Shown: positions 1-11,352, counted from the stretch's first letter. The stretch is DNA of 64,000 nucleotides from Stenotrophomonas rhizophila (GCF_000661955.1 NZ_CP007597.1:3564051-3628050); one strand, 5' to 3'. Program-made: numbers and translations. The notes: generated from the letters alone by a model not told the origin.

Positions 1-900
1 GTGGCCAACGAGGCGACCGTCCCCGCGCGGCCGGCGCGCTTTGTCGGGCTGTTCGATACGGTGGTGGCAATCAACCCGCAGCAGCGCGACGAACTGCCCG
101 ATGTCGCGCTGCCGGCCGGGTGCGCCGCCAAGGTACTGCAGATTGCCGCGCGCGACGAACACCGTTACCACTTCGCGCTGACCTCGGTGGCGCCGCAGCA
201 TGAAGAGATCGCCCTGCCCGGCGTGCACGCCAACATCGGCGGCGGCTACGACCAGCGCATCGAAGGGCCCAAGCTGTTGACCCGCCCGCTTGGCCAGCGC
301 GTTACAGGGCACGGCCTGGCCGACACCGAGGTGCCGCCGCTGCACCTGCTGCAGGGCACCCAGGTGTATCGGCAGGCGCTGGCGGCGTGCCAGCGTTGGC
401 AAGCCGCGCTGGGATTGGGCGATGACGCGGTGTGGGTGGATGTGTGGCACCGCTGGCAGGCGCAGCGGGTGGCCGGCAGTGCCAGCGTGCTGCCGCAGTG
501 GGTGCTGTATGCGCATGCGGCGGTGGTGTTGAAGCGCGACATCGACGGGCGCTACCAGTGGGTGGCCTTGCGGCTGATGCAGCAGCGTGCGGCCGCGGCC
601 GGCGTGCGCTGGTTGGCCGATGCCGATGACGTGGCCGCGCTCACCCTGCCCGACGTGCTAGTGCCGATCACAGCGCGGCTGTTGTCGGGCCAGGCGTTGG
701 ATGCGGCACAGGAACAGCTGCTGCGGCAGCACTACCTGATGCAGTCGGCGCATTGGAATTTCGATGCGCTCGGCGATACCGCGCTGTTGTACGCCGCCGA
801 TGAAGGCACGCGTGAATTGCCGTATCGCCCCGGACCGGGGCTGTTCTACATCAACCGGCCGACCGAGGACGGCAAACGCGTGGTGTTGCCAAACGCGTGA
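1..900 (+). CDS. Tle1-like (DUF2235) phospholipase effector, 3' part only
   Basis: C-terminal part of a DUF2235 alpha/beta-hydrolase, the Tle1 class of type VI secretion lipase effectors, which attack membrane phospholipids of competing cells. Visible in the 299 readable residues are GLFDTV (16-21) and GVHANIGGGY (74-83), which in this family carry the catalytic Asp and His of a Ser-Asp-His triad, with a DExR motif between them (52-55). The nucleophile region (GxSxG) should lie upstream, so the gene is cut by the window edge and the GTG at base 1 is probably not the true start. No signal peptide or transmembrane helix is seen, as expected for a T6SS cargo. No vgrG or immunity gene is visible downstream; those could lie upstream. 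The family call is fairly safe, the effector role is inference. Confidence 0.75.
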   Translation: MANEATVPARPARFVGLFDTVVAINPQQRDELPDVALPAGCAAKVLQIAARDEHRYHFALTSVAPQHEEIALPGVHANIGGGYDQRIEGPKLLTRPLGQRVTGHGLADTEVPPLHLLQGTQVYRQALAACQRWQAALGLGDDAVWVDVWHRWQAQRVAGSASVLPQWVLYAHAAVVLKRDIDGRYQWVALRLMQQRAAAAGVRWLADADDVAALTLPDVLVPITARLLSGQALDAAQEQLLRQHYLMQSAHWNFDALGDTALLYAADEGTRELPYRPGPGLFYINRPTEDGKRVVLPNA

Positions 901-950
901 TTTACGTGCAGCCATCCAACGTGATGCGCCAGCCACCAAACGTGATGCGC

Positions 951-1014
951 CAGCCACCCATGGGGTGGCTCTACCGGGGCGCGTGATGCGGTAGAGCCAC
1001 CCCATGGGTGGCTG
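951..1014. repeat. Inverted pair of GTAG-type REP palindromes
   Basis: Two copies of a palindrome with stem AGCCACCC/GGGTGGCT and ATGG-type centre. The first (951-975) ends in CTAC and the second (991-1014) begins with GTAG, so they face each other as a pair. The GTAG terminus is the signature of SMAG/REP repeats in Stenotrophomonas. Just upstream, an 18-base stretch (CGTGATGCGCCAGCCACC) occurs twice at 920-937 and 941-958, which looks like a degenerating third copy. The pair sits between the convergent lipase and DUF455 genes and could act as a bidirectional transcription barrier. Confidence 0.85.
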
Positions 1015-1046
1015 CACCATGTTGGGTGGCCGCACCCGGTGTGGGG

Positions 1047-1898
1047 TTACCGCACCGGGCCGCTGGTGCGGCCGGCCTGCTCGATGAGGTTGGCCAGTTC
1101 TTCTTCGTCGAACCCGGCCAGCAGGCGCGCCTCCAGGTTGAAGGGGCCGTAGAGGAAGCCGCCGGCGTACTCGTTCAACAGCGCGATGAAGCGTTCGCGC
1201 GGTTCGACCCGGGCGCGCTTGCAGTACCAGTGATACCAGCGCGACCCGGCCGCCACGTGCGCCACTTCCTCGCGCAGGATGATCTCCAGCACATCGGCGG
1301 TGGCGTGGTCATTGGCCGACCGCAGTTTGTTGATCATGCCCGGGGTGACATCCAGCCCGCGGGCCTCCAGCACGCGCGGCACCAGCGCCATCCGCGACAG
1401 CCCATCGTGCGCGGTCTTCTCGCACATTTCCCACAGGCCGTTGTGCGCGTCGAAATCCCCGTAATCGAACCCCAGCGCCTGCAGCCGCCCGTGCAACAGC
1501 ATGAAATGGCGCGACTCGTCGTCGGCCACGCTCACCCAGTCGGCATGGAACGCACCGGGCAGGCCACGGAAGCGGTACACCGCATCCCAGGCCAGGTCGA
1601 TGGCATTGAGTTCGATATGGGCGATGGCATGGATGAACGCCGCGCGCCCCTCCACACTGCCCAGCCCGCGCTTGGGCAGGTCGCGCGGGTGCACCAGGTG
1701 CGGCCTGGACGGCCGGCCCGGCATGCGGATCGGCGCGGGCGGTGCGGCATCGGCGCGAGCCTTGAGCTGGCCCGCGCGGAACTGCACCGCGTAGGCCTGG
1801 GTCAGCGCGACTTTATGCAGCGGGTCCGTTGCGGCCAGGCACTGCTGCGCGGCACGCAGCAGGTCACCGGCCGCCTCCAGCGGCAACTGCTCGGCCAT
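1047..1898 (-). CDS. DUF455 family ferritin-like protein
   Basis: Protein of 283 residues of the DUF455 family, a ferritin-like four-helix-bundle group of unknown substrate. Likely metal-ligand motifs are seen: HIELNAIDLAWD, DDESRHFMLLHG and ILREEVAHV, spaced as expected for paired Glu/His ligands of a diiron centre. I chose the ATG at 1898 rather than 1934: the longer form would overlap purF, whereas 1898 lies 10 bases after the purF stop with a GAGGG sequence at proper distance. It follows purF on the same strand and is probably co-transcribed, without an obvious link to purine synthesis. It could be an oxygenase or hydroxylase, but no reaction can be assigned. Confidence 0.85.
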   Translation of the reverse strand: MAEQLPLEAAGDLLRAAQQCLAATDPLHKVALTQAYAVQFRAGQLKARADAAPPAPIRMPGRPSRPHLVHPRDLPKRGLGSVEGRAAFIHAIAHIELNAIDLAWDAVYRFRGLPGAFHADWVSVADDESRHFMLLHGRLQALGFDYGDFDAHNGLWEMCEKTAHDGLSRMALVPRVLEARGLDVTPGMINKLRSANDHATADVLEIILREEVAHVAAGSRWYHWYCKRARVEPRERFIALLNEYAGGFLYGPFNLEARLLAGFDEEELANLIEQAGRTSGPVR

Positions 1899-1908
1899 CG
1901 GTGCACCC

Positions 1909-3375
1909 TCAGGCGCGGCGCTTGTGCTTGGCATCGTCCGAGCGCAACTGCTGGATGCGCTCGAAGTACCCCGGCTCGATACCGGTCGGGTAGACGCCGT
2001 TGAAGCACGACGAATCGAAGGCCTTCAGCTCCGGGTTGCCTTCGCGCACCGCCGCTTCCATGTCTTCGATGTCCTGGTAGATCAACCAGTCGCAGCCCAG
2101 GTGCTTTTCGATGTCTTCGATGCTGCGGTTGTGCGCCACCAGTTCTTCGGCGGCCGGCATGTCGATGCCGTAGATGTTGGGGTAACGCACCGGCGGCGCT
2201 GCGCTGGCCAGGTACACCTTGCGCGCACCGGCGTCGCGCGCCATCTGCACGATCTGCTGGCTGGTGGTGCCGCGCACGATCGAGTCATCCACCAGCAGCA
2301 CCACGCGGTTGCGGAACTCCAGGTGGATCGGGTTGAGCTTGCGGCGCACCGATTTCACGCGCTCGCCCTGCCCCGGCATGATGAAGGTGCGGCCGATGTA
2401 GCGGTTCTTGATGAAGCCTTCGCGGTACTTCACCCCGAGCGTGTTGGAGATCTCCAGCGCGGCGTCGCGCGAGGTGTCCGGGATCGGGATGATGGTGTCG
2501 ATGTCGTGATCCGGGCGCAGGCGCAGGATCTTCTCGCCCAGCTTGATGCCCATGCGCATGCGCGCCTTGTGCACCGACACGTTGTCGATCATCGAATCGG
2601 GACGTGCGAAGTACACGTATTCGAAGATGCACGGGCTGTGCTCGGCCGGCTCGGCGCAGACTTCGGAGAACAGCTCGCCACGCGCGGTGATGACCAGCGC
2701 TTCGCCCGGGCGCACGTCGCGCACGCGCTGGAAGCCCAGTACGTCCAGCGCGGCCGATTCGGAGGCCACGATGTACTCATCGCCTTCGGCGTGGGCGCGC
2801 TTGCCCAGCACCAGCGGCCGGATGCCATGCGGATCGCGGAAGGCGACCAGGCCCAGGCCCAGCACCACGCTGATCACCGCATAGCCGCCCTTGACCCGGC
2901 GGTGCACGCCGGCCACGGCGCGGATCGCCGCTTCCGGGGTGAGCTGGCGCTGCGCGTCCAGTTCGTAGGCGAACACGTTCAACAGCACTTCGCTGTCCGA
3001 ATCGGTGTTGACGTTGCGACGGTCCTGTTCGAACACCTGCTGGCGCAGGGCTTCGGTATTGATCAGGTTGCCGTTGTGGGCCAGCGCGATGCCGTACGGC
3101 GAGTTCACGTAGAACGGCTGCGCCTCGTCCATGCCTTCCGAACCGGCGGTCGGGTAGCGCACGTGGGCGATGCCGACGCGGCCTTCCAGGGTCGACATCC
3201 GCTTGGCGTCGAACACGTCGCGGACCAGGCCATTGGCCTTCTGCACGCGCAGCCGCGTGCCGTCGGCGGTGGCGATGCCGGCCGCGTCCTGGCCACGATG
3301 CTGGAGGACGGTCAGGCCGTCATACAACTGCCCGGCGACGTTCTGGTTGCCGACGATTCCGACGATGCCACACAT
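1909..3375 (-). CDS. purF: Amidophosphoribosyltransferase
   Basis: First committed enzyme of de novo purine synthesis: converts PRPP and glutamine to 5-phosphoribosylamine. At 488 residues it is close to the family length (E. coli 505). The N-terminus MCGIVGI supplies Cys2, the glutaminase nucleophile, in a class II amidotransferase domain. The PRPP-binding loop is seen at residues 363-372 ([10 protein letters not shown]) in the C-terminal phosphoribosyltransferase domain. It lies at the end of a folC-dedD-cvpA-purF cluster, the same order as in E. coli, and a DUF455 gene follows after 10 bases. Confidence 0.98.
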   Translation of the reverse strand: MCGIVGIVGNQNVAGQLYDGLTVLQHRGQDAAGIATADGTRLRVQKANGLVRDVFDAKRMSTLEGRVGIAHVRYPTAGSEGMDEAQPFYVNSPYGIALAHNGNLINTEALRQQVFEQDRRNVNTDSDSEVLLNVFAYELDAQRQLTPEAAIRAVAGVHRRVKGGYAVISVVLGLGLVAFRDPHGIRPLVLGKRAHAEGDEYIVASESAALDVLGFQRVRDVRPGEALVITARGELFSEVCAEPAEHSPCIFEYVYFARPDSMIDNVSVHKARMRMGIKLGEKILRLRPDHDIDTIIPIPDTSRDAALEISNTLGVKYREGFIKNRYIGRTFIMPGQGERVKSVRRKLNPIHLEFRNRVVLLVDDSIVRGTTSQQIVQMARDAGARKVYLASAAPPVRYPNIYGIDMPAAEELVAHNRSIEDIEKHLGCDWLIYQDIEDMEAAVREGNPELKAFDSSCFNGVYPTGIEPGYFERIQQLRSDDAKHKRRA

Positions 3376-3404
3376 GGTGCGAATCTCCGCTGGGCTGTGC
3401 CCAT

Positions 3405-4202
3405 CTACAGTGAAGGTGGCCGTGCCTGGCCGGGGGACCCGTTCCGTGCCGGAACAGGCTGATCCGGGCGCACGCGCGCCGGATCGTTGTGCTGCGAGGA
3501 ACCTGGGCTGCCGCTGCGCGCCCCCACGTCGGTGGGGTCTCCCGCCTGCTGCGGGGTTTCATCCAGTGGTCGCGGCCATCCGCGCCCTGCCAGCAATCCG
3601 CCAAGCACGCCATTATCGCCTGTCAGGCCCGGCTTGCCCAACTCCGCGCTGGGCAGTTGCGCCGCATTCACCTCCGGCAACGCCGCCGGCAGACCGGCCA
3701 GGCCCTGCAGGGCGTCCACGCCGGGCAGCTGCGGCAGCTCGGGCATGCCCGGCATGCGCGCCTGCAACCAGGCCACGCCGGGGTCGAGCACGCCCCGCAG
3801 TTGCGAGTCGCGCCAGCTGGGTTCATTGGCCATCGGGGTGTAGGACGCCGCCAGCAACAGCACGCAGCCGATCACCGCGCCCCGGGCCACGCCCAGTACC
3901 CCGCCCAGCAGGCGGTCGGCACCGTTGAGGCTGGTGGCCCGTACCAGCTGGCGGATCACCAGGCCGATGGCCCACACCGCCACCATGACCAGCAGGAACA
4001 CCGACACATAGCCGGCGATCACATGGCCGGTGCCGGGTTCGGCCGACGCTGCCCACCAGGCGGCCGCGTCCTGCCCGAAGACCAGCGCGGCCCAGCCGCC
4101 CAGCACCCACGACGCCAGGCTGATGACGATGCTGACGAAGCCGCGCAGCACGCCGAGCAGTGCCGACAGGGCGATCACCACCAGCAGGGCGATATCGATC
4201 AT
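3405..4202 (-). CDS. cvpA: CvpA family membrane protein
   Basis: CvpA (colicin V production) family inner membrane protein, 265 residues. The N-terminal about 165 residues show the usual set of four hydrophobic helices, starting [17 protein letters not shown]. After that comes a roughly 100-residue tail rich in Pro, Gly, Leu and Gln, longer than in E. coli CvpA (about 162 residues) and of low complexity. The start at 4202 is preferred over 4217 because MIDIA is the normal family N-terminus. It lies 29 bases before purF, which in enterics forms the same operon. The exact function is unclear; roles in envelope homeostasis have been reported for the family. Confidence 0.9.
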   Translation of the reverse strand: MIDIALLVVIALSALLGVLRGFVSIVISLASWVLGGWAALVFGQDAAAWWAASAEPGTGHVIAGYVSVFLLVMVAVWAIGLVIRQLVRATSLNGADRLLGGVLGVARGAVIGCVLLLAASYTPMANEPSWRDSQLRGVLDPGVAWLQARMPGMPELPQLPGVDALQGLAGLPAALPEVNAAQLPSAELGKPGLTGDNGVLGGLLAGRGWPRPLDETPQQAGDPTDVGARSGSPGSSQHNDPARVRPDQPVPARNGSPGQARPPSL

Positions 4203-4257
4203 GCGCGCCCCCGGCACCGGGGCCGTGCAGGCTCAGGGCGCGCGGACGCGTGCGGCA

Positions 4258-5307
4258 TCAGGGATGCGGCCGGACCATGCCTGCCACGCCCACCTTGGAC
4301 GCCACCTGGGCCTTGAGGTTTTCGGCGTCGGCGCGGTTGGCGACCGGACCGACACGGACGCGGTTGAGCGTGCCCTTGTCGGTGCGTACCTGTTCCACGA
4401 ACGCGCTGAACCCGGCCGCGCGGACCTTGTCGCGCAGCGCATTGGCTTCGGCGGCCTGGCCGAACGCGCCCAGCTGCACGGCGAACCCGATGCTGCTGGC
4501 GGCCGGCGCCGCCGGGGTGGCCACCGGCTTGGCGGCGGCGGTTGCCGCCGGATCCGGCTTGGCCGGCTCGGGCTTGGCCGGGGCCGGCTTGGGCTCGGGC
4601 TTGGGCGCCACCGGCTTGGTCGCGGCGACCGGCTCCGGCGGCAGCGCTTCAGTCTTGACCGTGGCGCTGGACGGCGCAGCAGCCGCGCTGGACGCAGTGA
4701 CAGGGGCGGCAGTGGCAGCCGGCGTCGGCGTCGGCGTCGGCGTCGGGGCAGCGGCCACGGCCGTGTCGGCGCGCGCATCCAGCGTCACTACTTCGGCCTT
4801 GACGTCATTGCGCACCTTCACCGCCTGCAGGCGGGCAGCTTCGGCCTGGGCGCGATCGGCATACGGGCCGACGCGCACGCGCCACGCCTGGCGGCCATTG
4901 ATGGTGGCCGGCTCGGCAAACCCGGGCAGCTGCGATTTTTTCAGGTAGGCGATCACCGCGTCGGCATCGGCCTGGCTGCCATAGGCGCCAAAGCTGACCG
5001 CGAAGTTGCCGGCCGCCACGGCGGGCGAGGTATCGGCTGCGGCGGCCGCCGGCGGGGCGTCCACGCCATCCTGCAGCGGCTGGGTGGTCGATGCCCCCTG
5101 CAGGCCTGTGGCCGCACCGGTGGGCGCGACCAGGGGCAGTTCGCGGGTTTCGAACTGGCCGTCCGACGGCGCTGCCGGCGCACTGATGGGCACGCTGGCC
5201 ACGCCACTGTCAGGCGCGGGGCCTTTGACCAGCATGGGCAGGAAGATCACAGCCAAAGCCACCAGAACGATGGCACCAATCAGTCGCTGTTTCAGAGGAG
5301 TATCCAC
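4258..5307 (-). CDS. dedD: DedD-like cell division protein with two SPOR domains
   Basis: Single-pass inner membrane protein of 349 residues: short cytoplasmic N-terminus, transmembrane helix at about 8-27, long Pro/Ala/Lys-rich periplasmic linker, and SPOR domains that bind denuded septal peptidoglycan. Two SPOR modules are visible (about 97-175, with FAVSFGAYGS, and about 270-349, with FAVQLGAFGQ); E. coli DedD has only one. A GTG start at 5307 gives the expected N-terminus DTPLKQRLIGAIVLVAL. Position between folC and cvpA matches E. coli dedD. The linker contains four exact tandem GGCGTC-type hexamers near 4731-4754 (PTPTPTPT), a possible site of length variation. Confidence 0.88.
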   Translation of the reverse strand: MDTPLKQRLIGAIVLVALAVIFLPMLVKGPAPDSGVASVPISAPAAPSDGQFETRELPLVAPTGAATGLQGASTTQPLQDGVDAPPAAAAADTSPAVAAGNFAVSFGAYGSQADADAVIAYLKKSQLPGFAEPATINGRQAWRVRVGPYADRAQAEAARLQAVKVRNDVKAEVVTLDARADTAVAAAPTPTPTPTPAATAAPVTASSAAAAPSSATVKTEALPPEPVAATKPVAPKPEPKPAPAKPEPAKPDPAATAAAKPVATPAAPAASSIGFAVQLGAFGQAAEANALRDKVRAAGFSAFVEQVRTDKGTLNRVRVGPVANRADAENLKAQVASKVGVAGMVRPHP

Positions 5308-5414
5308 GGAAGGCAGGCAGGGCGGCGCGGCGGAATGCCACGGCGATTATACGGGTGTCGGCGTGAGCGGCGACGGCGGCGGCTGAACGGCCGCAGCGCG
5401 ATGAGAAGGGTGGC

Positions 5415-6695
5415 TCAGTCCGCTGCGTCCAGCCACTGCAGCGCCTGTGCGGCAGTATGGAACGAGCCGAACACCAGCACCCGGTCGCCCGCGGCGGCGG
5501 CAGCCAGCGCGGCCTCCAGCGCATCGGCCACGGTGGCGTGCTGCTGGGCAGCGGCCGCGGCGGTGTCGAGCAGGCGTGCCTGCAGCGCCTGCGCGCTCTG
5601 CGCGCGGGCACCGTCCAGGCCGGCCAGGTGCCAGTCATCGACCTGCCCACCCAGCGCTTCGACCACGCCGGCCGCATCCTTGTCCTGCAGCGCGGCAAAC
5701 ACCGCCCGGGTGCGCCCGGCCACCGGTGCGGCCTTCAGTGCAGCCGCCAGTTCGCGCGCGGCCTGCGGGTTGTGGCCCACATCCACCAGTACGTCCACGT
5801 CGTTGCGTTGCACGCTCTGCAACCGGCCGCGGATGCGCGCATGGGCCACGCCTTCGGCGATGGCCGCGCGCGGCAACGGCTTGTCCAGCGTACGCAGCGC
5901 GGCGATCGCCGAGGCGGCATTGCGCAGCTGGATCGGCCCGCGCAGTGCCGGCGTCGGTAATTCAATGCTGAACCCCACATCGCGCCAGCGCCACTGCTGT
6001 GCGTCGATGACGTCAGCGAAGAAATCGCTGCCGCCGCGGATCGCGTTGGCCCCCAGCAGGTAGGCCCGTGCGAGCACGCTGGACGGCGGATCGGTTTCGC
6101 CCAGGATCACCGGCTTCCAGCCGCGGATGATGCCGGCCTTCTCCACGCCGATCGCTTCGCGGTCCTCGCCCAGCCACTCGCTGTGGTCGATGTCCACGGT
6201 GGTGATCACCGCGACGTCGCTGTCGACGATGTTGACGGCGTCCAGGCGGCCGCCGAGGCCGACTTCCAGCACCGCCAGGTCCAGCCCGGCCTGTCCGAAC
6301 AGGTACAGCGCGGCCAGCGTGCCGTACTCGAAATAGGTCAGCGTGGTGCTGCCGCGTGCGTCTTCGATCGCATTGAACGCGGCCATCAGCGCCTCGTCCG
6401 TGACGTCCTGCCCATCGATGCGCACGCGCTCGTTGTAACGCAGCAGGTGCGGCGAGGTGTACGCGCCCACCTTCCAGCCGGCGGCCCGCGCGATCGCCTC
6501 GATGAAGGCCACCGTGGAGCCCTTGCCGTTGGTGCCGCCCACGACCACGGTGTGCGCGCCCGGCTGTGCCAGCCCCAATGCCTGCGCGACGCTGCGCACG
6601 CGCTCCAGGCCCATGTCGATGGTGGCCGGGTGCTGCTGCTCGATATGGCTGAGCCAGGCGGAAAGGGTCTGCGGTCGGGCGGTGGTCATGGGCAT
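5415..6695 (-). CDS. folC: Bifunctional dihydrofolate synthase / folylpolyglutamate synthase
   Basis: ATP-dependent Mur-ligase-fold enzyme of 426 residues that adds glutamate to dihydropteroate and then extends the glutamate tail of folates. The nucleotide-binding loop GGTNGKGS is at residues 53-60, followed by the expected TSPHLL and the central region ending in the DVGHNP motif. It is the first gene of the folC-dedD-cvpA-purF group, 107 bases before dedD. An internal ATG two codons in (6689) is an alternative start; neither has a strong ribosome site. Confidence 0.96.
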   Translation of the reverse strand: MPMTTARPQTLSAWLSHIEQQHPATIDMGLERVRSVAQALGLAQPGAHTVVVGGTNGKGSTVAFIEAIARAAGWKVGAYTSPHLLRYNERVRIDGQDVTDEALMAAFNAIEDARGSTTLTYFEYGTLAALYLFGQAGLDLAVLEVGLGGRLDAVNIVDSDVAVITTVDIDHSEWLGEDREAIGVEKAGIIRGWKPVILGETDPPSSVLARAYLLGANAIRGGSDFFADVIDAQQWRWRDVGFSIELPTPALRGPIQLRNAASAIAALRTLDKPLPRAAIAEGVAHARIRGRLQSVQRNDVDVLVDVGHNPQAARELAAALKAAPVAGRTRAVFAALQDKDAAGVVEALGGQVDDWHLAGLDGARAQSAQALQARLLDTAAAAAQQHATVADALEAALAAAAAGDRVLVFGSFHTAAQALQWLDAAD

Positions 6696-6735
6696 TGGAT
6701 CAGTGAGGCGAACGACGGAATGGGACGCGGGACGG

Positions 6736-7380
6736 TTACAGCGCGCGGTGCTTGGCTTCGCCGAAGAACGGGGTGTGATGCGCGCAGTCGTTCAGGCGCA
6801 CCAGTTCGAGCTGGTCCAGGTCGGCACCTTCGAGCAGGTTCAGCGTGGTCGGGGCCTGGCGGAAGGTCCACAGGCGCGACAGCGGCAGGCCGAGGATGCG
6901 GCACAGGATCACGCGGTTGACCGCATCGTGGGCGACCACCAGCAGGGTGTCGTGCTCGCCCAGGCCTTCGGCGGCACGCGCCAGGCCACGCCAGCTGCGC
7001 TCCAGCACCAGGCGCAGCGATTCGCCACCGGGCATCAGCACGGTATCGGGCTCGTCGCGCCAGGCCTGCAGGCGCGACGGATCTTTTTCATGGATTTCAC
7101 TAGCCAGCAGCCCTTCCCACTCACCGTGCGCGATCTCCTGCAGCTCCGGTTCGGTCAGCAGCATCGACGCACGCTCGGCACCCAGCGCCAGCTGCGCGGT
7201 ACGCTGCGCACGCGACAGCGGCGATGCCACCGCGCGGGTGATATCCACCGACTTCAGGCGCTCCCCGAGGGCCTGGGCCTGGGCTTCGCCGATCGGCGAC
7301 AACGGGATATCGATCTGGCCCTGGTAACGGCCTTCGGCATTCCACGGCGTTTCACCGTGGCGGGCAAGCAGGATGCGCAT
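6736..7380 (-). CDS. Histidine phosphatase family protein
   Basis: Small single-domain phosphatase of the phosphoglycerate mutase-like superfamily, 214 residues. The phospho-accepting histidine lies in RHGE at residues 7-10; the conserved second arginine and histidine are in SPLSRAQRTA and VVAHDAVNR. The start at 7380 is chosen because MRILLARHGET is the typical N-terminus; the ORF extends further to 7419 without similarity. It is 40 bases upstream of folC on the same strand and may share its transcript. Members of this family include alpha-ribazole phosphatase and metabolite phosphatases; no cobalamin genes are nearby, so the substrate is left open. Confidence 0.9.
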   Translation of the reverse strand: MRILLARHGETPWNAEGRYQGQIDIPLSPIGEAQAQALGERLKSVDITRAVASPLSRAQRTAQLALGAERASMLLTEPELQEIAHGEWEGLLASEIHEKDPSRLQAWRDEPDTVLMPGGESLRLVLERSWRGLARAAEGLGEHDTLLVVAHDAVNRVILCRILGLPLSRLWTFRQAPTTLNLLEGADLDQLELVRLNDCAHHTPFFGEAKHRAL

Positions 7381-7464
7381 GCGTACTGGGAGTCCTTGGG
7401 GGGAGGAAGGCTGTCGCAATCGTTCACATGACGTGAATGAGCGCGCAGCACCGCATGATACCCG

Positions 7465-7595
7465 GTAGATGCCGACCGTTGGTCGGCATGCCGCCTGGGC
7501 CCTGAACCGCCTGCATGCCGACCCACGGTCGGCATCTACCCGGATGGGTGCGGGTCGGCATCTGTCGCCGGTAGGTACCGACCGTTGGTCGGTAC
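7465..7595. repeat. Three GTAG-type REP palindromes
   Basis: Three palindromes in 131 bases: 7465-7490 (stem ATGCCGACC, forward), 7513-7539 (same stem, reversed) and 7571-7595 (stem GTACCGACC, forward). Each has GTAG or CTAC at one end. They fill most of the gap between the phosphatase and S46 peptidase genes and lie beyond the terminator of the latter. The third belongs to a different stem subfamily, so the cluster is mixed. Confidence 0.85.
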
Positions 7596-7621
7596 GCGCG
7601 GCACGCCCGATCCCCCCAACG

Positions 7622-7654
7622 AAAAACCCCGCGACTTTCGTCGCGGGGTTTTGG
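7622..7654 (-). terminator. Intrinsic terminator after the S46 peptidase gene
   Basis: Perfect stem with ACCCCGCGAC / GTCGCGGGGT arms and a TTTC loop, bordered by runs of A and T, starting just beyond the stop codon of the minus-strand peptidase gene. It is symmetric enough to work in both directions, though little is transcribed towards it on the plus strand. Confidence 0.9.
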
Positions 7655-7657
7655 GGG

Positions 7658-9820
<2,163 letters not shown>

Positions 9821-9925
9821 TGAGCAGCCCCTGGTGAAAGAACCGCCGAGTGTAGCCCAGCCCCCTGCCCCGGCCCGAAGCCCGGAAGTCATGGGGCGCG
9901 CCAGCCGGGCAGGCGGGCGGCCCTG

Positions 9926-9950
9926 CCAGCCGGGCAGAGCCCGGCTCTAC
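9926..9950. repeat. GTAG-type REP palindrome
   Basis: Single palindrome with AGCCGGGC/GCCCGGCT stem ending in CTAC, in the divergent gap between the S46 peptidase and tdh. It uses a stem sequence not seen in the other copies of this window. Confidence 0.8.
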
Positions 9951-9980
9951 GCCCCCCCGCGCTTGCGACACGCTGTCCGG

Positions 9981-10085
9981 AGGGGGCGGGGCCACCCTGG
10001 CCGGGACCGTTGGCGCCATGGATGGCGCCAATCGAGCACCATGGATGGGCTTTGGCGTGTCCCGGCCAGGGTGGCCCCGCCCCCT
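9981..10085. repeat. Covarying-arm element, copy A
   Basis: A 105-base element with perfectly complementary 27-base outer arms (9981-10007 and 10059-10085), the inner ends being GGGAC and GTCCC. Read on the minus strand, the inside contains two small hairpins that each expose an ATCCAT loop, one with stem TTGGCGCC/GGCGCCAA, separated by GCTC. The same inner plan occurs in copies B-E near 15.8-16.1 kb and 39.8-40.2 kb although the arm sequence is different. A trace of a shared flank (CGCTGTCCGG) precedes it, so it may be half of a former pair. It occupies most of the 377-base gap between the S46 peptidase and tdh. Confidence 0.8.
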
Positions 10086-10160
10086 TCCCACGGAAAAGGG
10101 AGGCGCTGCAACCGCCCCCAAACCACCCGCAATGCAACATGGGAAAACCGCCCGCGGCCC

Positions 10161-10166
10161 TATAAT
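10161..10166 (+). promoter_or_regulatory. -10 element of the tdh promoter
   Basis: Exact TATAAT 37 bases before the tdh start. No good -35 hexamer lies 16-18 bases upstream, so activation by a regulator is possible. The bases after it (CC, then GTTTTCCC) match those after the kbl -10 element at 12259, at the same distance from the start codon. Confidence 0.6.
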
Positions 10167-10197
10167 CCGCGTTTTCCCCCAGACGAGTTCCACCCCG

Positions 10198-11235
10198 ATG
10201 GCGCAGCAAACAATGAAGGCCCTGGTCAAGCGTGAAGCCGCCAAGGGCATCTGGCTGGAAGAAGTTCCGGTCCCCACCCCGGGCCCGAACGAGGTCCTGA
10301 TCAAGCTGGAAAAGACCGCCATCTGCGGTACCGACCTGCACATCTACCTGTGGGACGAATGGAGCCAGCGCACCATCAAGCCCGGCCTCACCATCGGCCA
10401 CGAATTCGTCGGCCGCATCGCCGAGATCGGCCCCGGCGTCACCGGCTATGAAGTCGGCCAGCGCGTCTCGGCTGAAGGCCACATCGTCTGCGGCCACTGC
10501 CGCAACTGCCGTGGCGGCCGCCCGCACCTGTGCCCCAACACCGTCGGCATCGGCGTCAACGTCAACGGTGCCTTCGCCGAATACATGGTGATGCCGGCCA
10601 GCAACCTGTGGCCCATCCCCGACCAGATCCCGTCCGAGCTGGCCGCCTTCTTCGATCCGTACGGCAACGCCGCGCATTGCGCGCTGGAGTTCAACGTCAT
10701 CGGCGAAGACGTGCTCATCACCGGCGCCGGCCCGATCGGCATCATCGCCGCGGGCATCTGCAAGCACATCGGTGCGCGCAACGTGGTGGTCACCGACGTC
10801 AACGACTTCCGCCTGAAGCTGGCCGCGGACATGGGTGCCACCCGCGTCGTCAACGTGTCCAACACCTCGCTCAAGGACGTCATGAAGGACCTGCACATGG
10901 AGGGCTTCGACGTCGGCCTGGAAATGAGCGGCAACCCGCGCGCCTTCAACGACATGCTCGACTGCATGTACCACGGCGGCAAGATCGCCATGCTCGGCAT
11001 CATGCCCAAGGGCGCCGGCTGCGACTGGGACAAGATCATCTTCAAGGGCCTGACCGTACAGGGCATCTACGGCCGCAAGATGTACGAGACCTGGTACAAG
11101 ATGACCCAGCTGGTGCTGTCCGGCTTCCCGCTCGGCAAGGTGCTCACCCACCAGCTGCCGATCGACGACTTCCAGAAGGGCTTTGACCTGATGGAACAGG
11201 GCAAGGCCGGCAAGGTCGTGCTGAGCTGGAACTGA
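10198..11235 (+). CDS. tdh: L-threonine 3-dehydrogenase
   Basis: Zinc-dependent medium-chain dehydrogenase of 345 residues that oxidises threonine to 2-amino-3-ketobutyrate with NAD+; Kbl then cleaves this to glycine and acetyl-CoA. Seen: catalytic zinc Cys in AICGTD, the structural zinc loop with four cysteines CGHCRNC...HLC, and the Rossmann glycine motif GAGPIGI. Sequence follows E. coli Tdh closely through the C-terminus (GKVVLSWN). ATG at 10198 is chosen since its leader length equals that of kbl; ATG at 10213 (MKAL, as in E. coli) is possible. kbl lies 1.06 kb downstream, separated by a minus-strand porin gene. Confidence 0.97.
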   Translation: MAQQTMKALVKREAAKGIWLEEVPVPTPGPNEVLIKLEKTAICGTDLHIYLWDEWSQRTIKPGLTIGHEFVGRIAEIGPGVTGYEVGQRVSAEGHIVCGHCRNCRGGRPHLCPNTVGIGVNVNGAFAEYMVMPASNLWPIPDQIPSELAAFFDPYGNAAHCALEFNVIGEDVLITGAGPIGIIAAGICKHIGARNVVVTDVNDFRLKLAADMGATRVVNVSNTSLKDVMKDLHMEGFDVGLEMSGNPRAFNDMLDCMYHGGKIAMLGIMPKGAGCDWDKIIFKGLTVQGIYGRKMYETWYKMTQLVLSGFPLGKVLTHQLPIDDFQKGFDLMEQGKAGKVVLSWN

Positions 11236-11314
11236 GGCAGCGCGGTCACGGCCCACGGGCGTGACCTGCCGCGGCGGCGGTCGTGACACGACCGGCGATT
11301 GCGGCGTGCCCTCG

Positions 11315-11339
11315 GTAGCTACCGACCGCTGGTCGGTAC
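11315..11339. repeat. GTAG-type REP palindrome
   Basis: Palindrome with stem TACCGACC/GGTCGGTA starting with GTAG, between the tdh stop and the terminator at 11353. Confidence 0.8.
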
Positions 11340-11352
11340 ACGCCCGCAAACG

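Noticed and set aside
1924..3462. Long open frame opposite purF (512 codons) and similar long antisense frames elsewhere, such as 7469-9823
   Set aside because: These are by-products of high GC content; their products are rich in Arg, His, Gly and Ala, match no family, and oppose clearly real genes.
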